Below, one piece after another: positions 51,333-59,150 of a stretch of DNA of 64,000 nucleotides. Position numbers and translations under genes: made by a program. This DNA comes from Streptomyces sp. NBC_01429 (lineage in GTDB: Bacteria; Actinomycetota; Actinomycetes; Streptomycetales; Streptomycetaceae). The stretch is from assembly GCF_036231945.1 (NCBI RefSeq), contig NZ_CP109599.1, positions 1,674,001 to 1,738,000 of the forward strand, in the 5' to 3' direction. The notes under the pieces were generated by a model. The model made no database searches. It was not told where the DNA came from and was given only the letters and a program-made list of their open reading frames with translations. Each line of letters begins with the position of its first letter. The stretch's first letter is position 1.

Positions 51333-52097
51333 TCAGCAAGTAGCGAGATCTATGCAGAATTCGCGCATTAGTCCCACAATCGAATCCAGGAAGGCGTGAT
51401 CGAGGGATTCTTGAGACGCCTGAAAGTTCCGCCAAATAATCCTCGCCGGGGGCCCCTCGCCGAAACTCGAAGAAATACAGTCCGCGAGAGCGTCAAGATT
51501 CGATCCAAAGTACCCGCCCGGGCCATTGACCGCCTCGCCCAATGCGCAGTAGAACCCCGACTTCGTGGAAATTTGCCCACCGTCCAAGTGGACAACCTCC
51601 TCCACTCCATAGCGAGCAGCCCTACGGTTCGAAGCAAACCAGGAATTCTGAACAACGTGCAGCCATGCGCCCTGATAGTTCGCCGGCCACCGAACCCATT
51701 CACCCTTCTCCAGGGCGACCCCTGATGCCCAACGCGGCCAAATTCTCTCAGCTTCGGGATACTCGCAACGATTACCAAAGAACCGGAAAGCGACTCTTGG
51801 AATATTTCCGCCTGGCTCCCCTACGCCAGTATCTCCGAGCACAACCCGCCCAATGAAGTACTCGCCAATCTTCTCCCGTTGACGATTCATGACCGCCATC
51901 ACTGCATCTTCGACCCTCCGCCTACCCTTCTCGACCTCATGGGCCCTCAGGAAGGCCACTTCCGGCGACTCTGCTTCCGGGTCGACAAAAAACCCCTCTA
52001 CTCCTTCAGCGGCAACAAGCACCCCGCCGGACTCTTCATCCGATACCACGTACAGCGGAAAATCCGCCTTGCCCACTACGGGCAGTTCGCCAGCCAC
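51333..52097 (-). CDS. Barstar-family immunity protein with N-terminal extension
   Basis: 254 residues from a GTG with GGGGA upstream. The C-terminal ~90 residues are barstar-like: VEEVVHLDGGQISTKSGFYCALGEAVNGPGGYFGSNLDALADCISSSFGEGPPARIIWRNFQAS, where GYFGSNLDALADC aligns with the barnase-binding helix and loop. The N-terminal ~150 residues (FPLYVVSDEESGGVLVAAEGVEGFFVDPEA ... RVAFRFFGNRCEYPEAERIW) are a separate region not found in classical barstar. It lies directly downstream of the barnase-tipped toxin gene on the same strand and should neutralise it in the cytoplasm. An upstream GTG (52175) overlapping the toxin stop would add 26 residues but run through a hairpin. Confidence 0.85.
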   Translation of the reverse strand: MAGELPVVGKADFPLYVVSDEESGGVLVAAEGVEGFFVDPEAESPEVAFLRAHEVEKGRRRVEDAVMAVMNRQREKIGEYFIGRVVLGDTGVGEPGGNIPRVAFRFFGNRCEYPEAERIWPRWASGVALEKGEWVRWPANYQGAWLHVVQNSWFASNRRAARYGVEEVVHLDGGQISTKSGFYCALGEAVNGPGGYFGSNLDALADCISSSFGEGPPARIIWRNFQASQESLDHAFLDSIVGLMREFCIDLATC

Positions 52098-52116
52098 ACC
52101 TAATCCCCAAACCGGA

Positions 52117-52150
52117 ACTGGTGCAGCGACAATCAAGTCGCTGCACCAGT
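52117..52150 (-). terminator. Hairpin between toxin and immunity genes
   Basis: ACTGGTGCAGCGAC (52117-52130) and GTCGCTGCACCAGT (52137-52150) form a perfect 14-bp stem with loop AATCAA, 16 bases past the toxin stop and 20 before the immunity start. It could limit read-through or protect the mRNA end. Confidence 0.7.
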
Positions 52151-52165
52151 TAACCAATAGAGCTA

Positions 52166-55100
52166 CTAATTCCACCCCGAGTCAGGGAAATGGGGTGCAC
52201 TGAAGCGTTGAATCTTCGTGTAATGCGTGGACGTCCAGCCGTATACCTTGACGCCGTTCGGCAGCTCCTTTTCCAGGATTCTGTCAGTTTCAGGCCTGCC
52301 CGGCACGCGGTACTCCTTAGAACCTGCCCACCACGGGTGTTCACGTCCCCCGTACGTGTCGTGCGAAGGAATCCGCCCTGCCCTCACGTCGTCGTAGGCC
52401 GAAGCGATCTTGTTGTTCATCCCCCTGGGCAGGGGATCCGACAACCTCCCAGTGGGACAGCCGTTGCTGTTGTGAACGAGTACCGGCGTCTCGCCCGCCA
52501 GCACATAGTACGTGTGGAGGTCGTCGACAGTGAGGTTGTAGGTTGTGGCGCGCTTGGTGAAGGCATGGTTCCCGGTCACGATGACGGCGGTTCCGTCGTC
52601 GGCCAGCAGGGCCATCCCTGCCTGAAGTTCACTGGCTCCGAGCCAGCGGCCTTCCGAGGGGGACCAGAAGGGGTGCTCGTACGTTGCCGTAAGTTCTTCG
52701 ATGCCGTCCTCGGTAGCGATGGACAGCGTATTGAAGTGCTTGTCGTCTTCAGTGACGATCAGGCGGGTTACCTTCCGGAGGCCGGACTCCCCCGTCTCCG
52801 GGTCGGTGGCCCAAACCTCGTCGCCCAGTTGAACGTCTTCGATCTTCTTGGTTTTCCCGTCGGCCATGAGGACCTCGGTGCCGGCGAGGAAGCACTGCGT
52901 GCAACCCGAGGATCCTCGCTTACCGGAACGCCCCTTGGCTCCCGTTACCTCTCGAGCGCCCGCCCCAGCGCCCGGGCCGTATCCAAATATTTCCGACGCT
53001 CCGGCGTCGATCATGGCAAGAAGGAGCGCCTTGGAGCCAGGGCATTTCGACGCTTGGCAAGCTTGCGCAGCGAGATGCCTCTTGGTGTACGATCCCGAAT
53101 CCTCTTCTCCCGCCATACAGGTCAGCCCACCCAACCCATGACACACTTGTTCGACTCTCATATAGAAATAAGAGATGAACTTCTTGGTGATCTTCGGTCC
53201 CCACTCGACAGGTATTTTCACCTCCGGATACACATTGATGTATCCGTCCCCGTCGAAGTCCCGATTATTTGCACCCTCGAATTCCCAGTCACCTTTGCTC
53301 GTGACAGGCGTCTTAGGTTTGTTGTTCTTATTCTTATTTGCCTTGCTCGGCCCGTTACCCTTCTGCCATGTGTCGCCACCACCGGTGCAGGGGTAGGAGA
53401 TACCACACTGGCTGCCGCCGGGGTCCATAAGGCCGCTTGGGTCGCGGTAGGTGAGAGGAGAGTTATGCGCGTAGCTGTAGCCGTTCAGGGATTCTGGGTC
53501 GCTGGGATTCAGAAGGGGGTCGACAGAGAGGAAACGGCCGATGGTGGGGTCGTATTCGCGGGCGCCGAGATGAGTGAGACCGGTGTTCTGGGTGTCGTCG
53601 GTGCCGCCGACGAAGCCCTTGGTGCCGGGCCAGGTCTTTGGCGTGTCTCCGCGTATGGCGCCGAAGGGAAGAGTGCGGCGTTGAGTGATGGCGAGGTCGG
53701 CCGCATTGACGGCGAGTTGACCGGTGCCATGGTGGTCGGCGATGGTGAATGACCACGAACCGTTGTCATTCTGGATGGCGTTCTGGCCGCCGCCGAGGTC
53801 GACATAGCGGGTGGCCTTGGTCTTGTCGGCTCCGCTGGCCAGCACCACTTCGGTGTGGCCCAGGTAGAGAGTCGTCTCGCTGCCCGAGCGGCCGATGAGG
53901 CGATTGCCGTCGGTGTCGTAGAGGTATTCGGTGGTCTTGGTTCCCTCTGTGACCTTGGCAAGGTGGCCTTCGGCGTCCCAGGCGAGTTTCTGGCCGGAGC
54001 GGGTGATCGTGTTACCGGTGGCGTCGTATTCGTACGCGTCCGTGATGGTGTCGGAGGCGCTGGTCGTGGCGACGGATGTCAGCGAATGGGCGAAGGGCTT
54101 GCCTGCAGCGGGGTAGGTGTAGGTCCGCTTGACGTCCTTGCTGGTGTCCCCGGCTGGGCTGTGCTGGGTCTCGGTGCCTCGGTTGCCAGCCTGATCGTAC
54201 GTGAAGCTCTGCCAGTAGGGCGCCGGGCCTGCGCTGCTCCCCGCCTGGGGTGTATTCGCGCAGGCGGGGGTGGACTGGGTCCAGGCTTCGGTCAGGCGGC
54301 CGAGGTAGTCGTAGGCGAAGCACTGGTTGTCGGTGCCGGTACGGGAGACATCGGCCATCGAGAGGATGTCGCCGGCTTCGTTGTAGCGGTAGGTGACATG
54401 ACGGTCGACGCCGTTCTGGTCTTCGCGGTCGACTCGGGAAGTCGCGAGCCGCTGAGTGCCCCACTCATAGGTGTTCGTGACCTGCGTCTTCTTTCCTCCG
54501 CTGGCCAGGCTCATTCCGTACTGCAGGGGCTTGCCGGTGAGGCTGTAGCTGACACTGCTGCTCAGGTTCCGGGCGAAGACTCCAGTGGGCCGGAGGGTCT
54601 CGTCGTCATAGTCATAGACGACGGAATCGCCTGGGAGGGACCCTGCAGCGGAGTAGCTGGCTCCCGCTACCAGACCCGAGGGCTTGTACGTAGTGCTGGT
54701 CTGGTAGGTGCCCTGGAGTTTCCCTTCGGCAGCCGGGATAACAACGCTTGTCCTGGTGGCCCGGTAGAGCCGGTCGTAAGCAGTGACCTTGGAGACGTAT
54801 TCCTGGTTGTTCACATAGCGGATGGAAGCCGCCAGCTGGCCCTTGGCACCCGAGACGGTGTCGTACTCCCATTTCGCGCGCAGTGTTCCTGTTGTCGAAC
54901 CTTCGCGCAGATGGGTTTTGCGGCCGAGATTGTCGTAGGTGTTGAAGAGGCTGATGTGTTCGTCGTTCTTGGTGTCGGTCAGCTGTCCACGGTCGTCGTA
55001 GTGACTGTCGACGGTGCCCTTGTCCGGATCGATCGACTTGGTCTGACGGCCGAGTTGGTCGTAGGCGTAGCTCCAGGTGCTGCCGGCCTGATCCGTTATG

Positions 55101-58100
55101 GTGTCCAGTTCACCGCGGGGCGTGTACGTGTAGGTCGTGGTGTCGTACGGGGCGTTCGCGTTCCGCTGGTGGTGCTGAAGCAGTGCGGTGATCTGGCCCC
55201 GCGCGTTGGTGACGTTGGTGGTGGCGACGCCACCGACCGGCGGGATGATGGTGCTGCGATCGCCGCCGTACAGGGTTTTGATGGTGTTGAGGACGGTTCC
55301 GCCATCACCATTTCCAGCGATCTGACGGGTTTCGGTCGGGCGGCCCAAGCCGTCGAACGTGTTGCGGGTCTGCGTCTCGACCGAGAGTGCGTTCTCAGGT
55401 TTGAACAGCGTGCTCGACGGCTTTCCGGTGGTGTAGTAGGGAGCGAAGGTCTTGGCGGTCTGACCGCGCTCGTCGTAGAAGACATCGGTCAGGATGCTGC
55501 CGCCGGCCGGGCCGGGATCCTGGCTCTGCCGCTCGCGCAGGAAACCGTCGTACAACACGTATGACGTAGCCTGCGCACCACTGTTGTTCAGGACCTTGGC
55601 CGCTACGGCCGTCGGCTTGCCGTCCGCGATGTGGTACGCAAACTCGTAGTTGGGTATCTGGGTGTTACGCCGGTCGGCGAGCCAGACCTTCGTTCCGCGG
55701 CCGAGTGCGTCATACGTGTATTCGGTGACATTGCTGTTTGTGTCGGTCACCTTGAGTGTGAGACCACGGGGGCCGAGGTCCTGCGTATCGGTCTGCGCAG
55801 TCGATGCCACACCGGCCTGGGCGGGTGGTGAGACGGTCTTGACCTGAGTGGGAAGCCCCGTCGCGGGGGTATAGGTCGCCGTGGTGGTACGGCCGTCACG
55901 ACGGGCCACACGTACCGGCGTCTTGTCACCGTCCACAGTCACATCGGCTGTGAGGTCCGTACCAGTGAGAACACGGCCGTAGCTGTCATATGTCGTGCCC
56001 GTCTCCAGATACGTGGCCTTGGTACCGGTGTGCTCCTTGAGGGTCGCTTCCGCCGTGACGTCGCCCTTGGTGGGCGCGGCGCCATAAGCTCCGCCGTCGT
56101 AGGCGGTACGGACATCGGAGAGTACGTCTTTCGCACGGTCGACCGTGGCGGCGGCACAGGACTTCGCAATGGTCTCGACACGTGACGTGGCGAGCAGGAA
56201 GACCGAGTCGGAGGCGTAGGTGGTGCGCGTGCAGCGGTTGTCAGCGGCTGTGCTGTCGTCGCCGAAATCGTCGGCCTGAGTAACCCGGCCGGCCACGGTG
56301 TCGTACTTGGTGGCCGTCGAGGTCGAGCGCCACTTGGCGCCAGCCCCGTCATCGAGGGAGGTCCAGCTCCTACTGCTGGAGGTGCCGGTGAAGTTGGCTG
56401 TCACCGTGCCCCAGTCACGTACCTTCTTCGCCGTCTCGTGGTACCAGGGCCGGCTGGCCGACTTTTCAAGGACCAGGCCGCCGGGCTTGTCGAAGGTCAC
56501 CGACTTGTACCCGAAGCCGACCGCCGACTCGTGATCGGTGATGGGGTCGCCCTCACCGTCCCCGAGGGGGACTGACACGGACTTCGTACCGCCGCTGCCG
56601 GCCTTGCGGTCACCGTCCATGCCGCGCAGGAAGTACGAGTCCTGCTGGGACTTCATGGCGTCGGCGCCACCCTGGCCACCGCTCTGGACGCGGACCTGAC
56701 CATAACCGCGCCACTGGGACCAGGTTCTGCTCTTCTCCTTGGTCAGACCATCGTCGTCGTCGAAGTGCCACGCGGCCCCGCCGAGGTACTGGTAGCGGGT
56801 GACCGCGTCGGGCGCGCCGCCGGTGCGGTCCGTAGTGGTCACGGACGTGACAACATACTTGTTGAACCAGTTCAGTTCCGGGTCACTCGAACTGTCACCA
56901 CCGATGTACTGCGGAAAACAACGCGAGGTGTTCGTCTGCGGGGCGGGAAGGGCGCTCCAGTCACATTCCGGCGCGGAGTAGTTGACGTCGACCTGACCAC
57001 CCGACTCGTCGGCGATCGTGGACAGGCGCGCCTTGATGAACGGCGCGACGCCGTCGCCTGTCTTGTCGAGCCGGTTCTGGAGCTGCGTGTAGGCGAGAGT
57101 TGTCTTGGGGAGGGTAATGGCCGGGCTGGCGGACTCGCCGGTGCGCTGGACGCTGTCGAGCAGCAGCTGGTAGTCGACATCGGACTTGCCCCAGCGGTGG
57201 GCGAGCTTCCAGCTGTCGACCTTGGCATAGGTTCCATCGGTCTTGAGGGTCTGGGTGGTGACATCGGTCAGGCGTTTGCGCGTCCAGAAGGAAGGCGAGA
57301 GCCGGCCCTTGTCACACTTCGCGCCGGACATGCAGTTGAGGTCCCAGGGTGTGTCGTACCAGTAGGGCGCCTTGTCGTCGATGGTCGACTCGGCGCACGT
57401 CACCCCGGTCACGGGCAGGCAGCGCTCGGCGCTGGAGAACACGACCTGGGCCAGCGGCTTGTCCGTGTACATCCGGGCCTTGTTCAGGCCGTAGTCGATG
57501 CGCTTGAGATAGCCGCCGCGTGTGTAGGTGGTGTTGTCATCGGCCTTGAGGTTGCGGCCGTAGTTGTTGGTTTCCTTGGTGTAGTGGTAGGCGATGGCGT
57601 TGCCGCGTGGGTCGACCACGTAGTCGAGGTTCCAGCGCCATGCCTGCTGGCACCAGGAATCCTTGAAGGCTGCCGCGTTGCACGGCTCACCGGTGTTGTT
57701 ACCGAAGACGGGAACGGTCCAGGTGGAGTCGGTCGTCGCGTTGCCCGTCGCCCAGCCGGGGAGTCGGTTGTAGCCGAAGTAGTACTCGGTACCGCCCGGG
57801 GTGATCAGGCGCCAGTACTCGCCGTCATTGTCACCGTTGCCCCGGTCCGTGGACTTCAGTCGCGTGATCCTCGTTCCGTCGTCCTGCTTGAGCTTGAACT
57901 CGTTCGTACTGACAGGTACGAGCTCTCCACCCTTGCCGTTGAAACTGAGGAACGCATTGTCATAGGCCCAGCACTGGTCGCCCGGCTTGCTGCCGTCCGC
58001 GTTCTTCTCGCCGTCATCGGCACAGGACTTGTAGCGTCGCTCAATGGAGCCGGGCCACATGTCGAAGCCGTCACCGACCCACGACGCCTGGTTGTTGGTA

Positions 58101-59026
58101 CCGCCAGTGCGGCCGTCAACCGTGCCTGACGAGTACGAGAGGCCGACGTTCGGAGTGAGGCTCCCGGGTACTCCAGGGACCGGCATGTCGTAGGACCAGC
58201 CGAAGTCACCGGTGTTCAGGTTCGTCGTCCACGAGGCCGAAGCCGACAGAGGAGTGGCTTTGTAGTCGCCCTTGTCACTCTGAGCATCGGCGGCGACGGC
58301 AAGCACAGTCGCCGTCCCGGCCCGCAGCGCAACCGACTGCGCCGTCAGAGTCTGCGAAGTCGCATCATTGGTGGTGGCCACCGGAACCGGTGTACGACAG
58401 CTGTCCTTGGCAGGGGTCGTCAGGACACATGCGGGGAGTTCGACCAAGCCCATACGGGAGCCGAACGAGCCGCCGAAAGCGTCGGCGAAGTCCGCGTAGT
58501 CGACGGTGAGCGCGACAGATCCGGCATCCGTCGCGGTCATGCTCCTGCCGTCCGCTCCGACCCCCGGCTTCTTCGCCTCAAGGGTGAATAGCAGACCGTT
58601 CACCCCGGCGCGTGCGGCATGTTTCCGGTCGAGCACTCGGGTCTCAACACTGGGCGGCACGTTCCAGCCCCGCTTTGTCGGCACCCCGGCGATACCGATC
58701 GGTGTGCCCTTGGCCTTGGCAAACCGCTTCGCACCGGTGCCCTCAGTGTTCGGGGCAGTCAGTTTCCCCGTGACAGCAGCGGGCCACGACGCCCTGGGCG
58801 TCCGTACCGGGCCGCTGGTGTCTTCGGAGATCGTACGAGGGACGGACTTGCCGCCGTACGCGCCCACGACAGGCTTCTCCGCCCCAGGCAGACCAGGCAG
58901 ATTGTTACTCTTCGCCACCGCGGGCGCGGCGGCACTCTGAAGGATCGTGCCGACCAACACTGCTGACAAGATCAGGGACGTCCGCCGGAGCAGTGCTCCC
59001 GAAAGGCGTACGGAGGGGGGTCTCAT
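52166..59026 (-). CDS. Secreted RHS/YD-repeat polymorphic toxin with Hint domain and barnase-like RNase tip
   Basis: About 2286 residues. A signal peptide (LLRRTSLILSAVLVGTILQSAAAPAVA) is followed by a long shell with many YD repeats (for example YDTVAGRVTQADDFG, YTYDALGRGTKVWL, YAYDQLGRQTKSID, YLYDTDGNRLIGRSG). The RHS-associated core is at 53.41-53.56 kb (GAREYDPTIGRFLSVDPLLNPSD...NGYSYAHNSPLTYRDPSGL). Then comes a Hint domain, 52.47-52.90 kb, from CFLAGTEVLMADGKTKKIEDV to YNLTVDDLHTYYVLAG and VLVHN. The last ~98 residues resemble barnase: glutamate in KEYRVPG, arginines in RPETDRIL and histidine in STHYTKIQRF. The toxin should be released by Hint cleavage and degrade RNA in a target cell. 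Start candidates are 59026, 59038 and 59119. Confidence 0.9.
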   Translation of the reverse strand: MRPPSVRLSGALLRRTSLILSAVLVGTILQSAAAPAVAKSNNLPGLPGAEKPVVGAYGGKSVPRTISEDTSGPVRTPRASWPAAVTGKLTAPNTEGTGAKRFAKAKGTPIGIAGVPTKRGWNVPPSVETRVLDRKHAARAGVNGLLFTLEAKKPGVGADGRSMTATDAGSVALTVDYADFADAFGGSFGSRMGLVELPACVLTTPAKDSCRTPVPVATTNDATSQTLTAQSVALRAGTATVLAVAADAQSDKGDYKATPLSASASWTTNLNTGDFGWSYDMPVPGVPGSLTPNVGLSYSSGTVDGRTGGTNNQASWVGDGFDMWPGSIERRYKSCADDGEKNADGSKPGDQCWAYDNAFLSFNGKGGELVPVSTNEFKLKQDDGTRITRLKSTDRGNGDNDGEYWRLITPGGTEYYFGYNRLPGWATGNATTDSTWTVPVFGNNTGEPCNAAAFKDSWCQQAWRWNLDYVVDPRGNAIAYHYTKETNNYGRNLKADDNTTYTRGGYLKRIDYGLNKARMYTDKPLAQVVFSSAERCLPVTGVTCAESTIDDKAPYWYDTPWDLNCMSGAKCDKGRLSPSFWTRKRLTDVTTQTLKTDGTYAKVDSWKLAHRWGKSDVDYQLLLDSVQRTGESASPAITLPKTTLAYTQLQNRLDKTGDGVAPFIKARLSTIADESGGQVDVNYSAPECDWSALPAPQTNTSRCFPQYIGGDSSSDPELNWFNKYVVTSVTTTDRTGGAPDAVTRYQYLGGAAWHFDDDDGLTKEKSRTWSQWRGYGQVRVQSGGQGGADAMKSQQDSYFLRGMDGDRKAGSGGTKSVSVPLGDGEGDPITDHESAVGFGYKSVTFDKPGGLVLEKSASRPWYHETAKKVRDWGTVTANFTGTSSSRSWTSLDDGAGAKWRSTSTATKYDTVAGRVTQADDFGDDSTAADNRCTRTTYASDSVFLLATSRVETIAKSCAAATVDRAKDVLSDVRTAYDGGAYGAAPTKGDVTAEATLKEHTGTKATYLETGTTYDSYGRVLTGTDLTADVTVDGDKTPVRVARRDGRTTTATYTPATGLPTQVKTVSPPAQAGVASTAQTDTQDLGPRGLTLKVTDTNSNVTEYTYDALGRGTKVWLADRRNTQIPNYEFAYHIADGKPTAVAAKVLNNSGAQATSYVLYDGFLRERQSQDPGPAGGSILTDVFYDERGQTAKTFAPYYTTGKPSSTLFKPENALSVETQTRNTFDGLGRPTETRQIAGNGDGGTVLNTIKTLYGGDRSTIIPPVGGVATTNVTNARGQITALLQHHQRNANAPYDTTTYTYTPRGELDTITDQAGSTWSYAYDQLGRQTKSIDPDKGTVDSHYDDRGQLTDTKNDEHISLFNTYDNLGRKTHLREGSTTGTLRAKWEYDTVSGAKGQLAASIRYVNNQEYVSKVTAYDRLYRATRTSVVIPAAEGKLQGTYQTSTTYKPSGLVAGASYSAAGSLPGDSVVYDYDDETLRPTGVFARNLSSSVSYSLTGKPLQYGMSLASGGKKTQVTNTYEWGTQRLATSRVDREDQNGVDRHVTYRYNEAGDILSMADVSRTGTDNQCFAYDYLGRLTEAWTQSTPACANTPQAGSSAGPAPYWQSFTYDQAGNRGTETQHSPAGDTSKDVKRTYTYPAAGKPFAHSLTSVATTSASDTITDAYEYDATGNTITRSGQKLAWDAEGHLAKVTEGTKTTEYLYDTDGNRLIGRSGSETTLYLGHTEVVLASGADKTKATRYVDLGGGQNAIQNDNGSWSFTIADHHGTGQLAVNAADLAITQRRTLPFGAIRGDTPKTWPGTKGFVGGTDDTQNTGLTHLGAREYDPTIGRFLSVDPLLNPSDPESLNGYSYAHNSPLTYRDPSGLMDPGGSQCGISYPCTGGGDTWQKGNGPSKANKNKNNKPKTPVTSKGDWEFEGANNRDFDGDGYINVYPEVKIPVEWGPKITKKFISYFYMRVEQVCHGLGGLTCMAGEEDSGSYTKRHLAAQACQASKCPGSKALLLAMIDAGASEIFGYGPGAGAGAREVTGAKGRSGKRGSSGCTQCFLAGTEVLMADGKTKKIEDVQLGDEVWATDPETGESGLRKVTRLIVTEDDKHFNTLSIATEDGIEELTATYEHPFWSPSEGRWLGASELQAGMALLADDGTAVIVTGNHAFTKRATTYNLTVDDLHTYYVLAGETPVLVHNSNGCPTGRLSDPLPRGMNNKIASAYDDVRAGRIPSHDTYGGREHPWWAGSKEYRVPGRPETDRILEKELPNGVKVYGWTSTHYTKIQRFSAPHFPDSGWN

Positions 59027-59104
59027 AGATACATCCATCGCTGCCGGGCGCCATGTACCCACACAGGCAGGCACGGCGCGGACCATGAAAAACGGGCGTG
59101 AACT

Positions 59105-59140
59105 GGGCTGCGCGCACATGGGACGTGCACAGCGCAGCCC
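59105..59140 (-). terminator. Hairpin between the LamG-protein and RHS-toxin genes
   Basis: GGGCTGCGC (59105-59113) pairs with GCGCAGCCC (59132-59140), with an inner GCAC/GTGC pair. It lies 11 bases past the LamG-protein stop and about 80 bases before the toxin start. It may terminate or attenuate, but both genes could still be cotranscribed. Confidence 0.5.
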
Positions 59141-59150
59141 TCGACACGGC

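Noticed and set aside
51240..51400. tRNA gene or att direct repeat next to int
   Set aside because: I looked for a T-loop and for repeats matching the 48.2-48.3 kb border. CAATCGAATCC near 51378 resembles a T-arm only superficially, and no repeat was evident.
52190..53752. 520-codon plus-strand open frame
   Set aside because: It is antisense to the Hint/toxin end of the RHS gene, whose domains are unambiguous.
56765..58129. 454-codon plus-strand open frame inside the RHS gene
   Set aside because: It is the antisense frame of the YD-repeat shell; the valine/glycine-rich composition mirrors the opposite strand.
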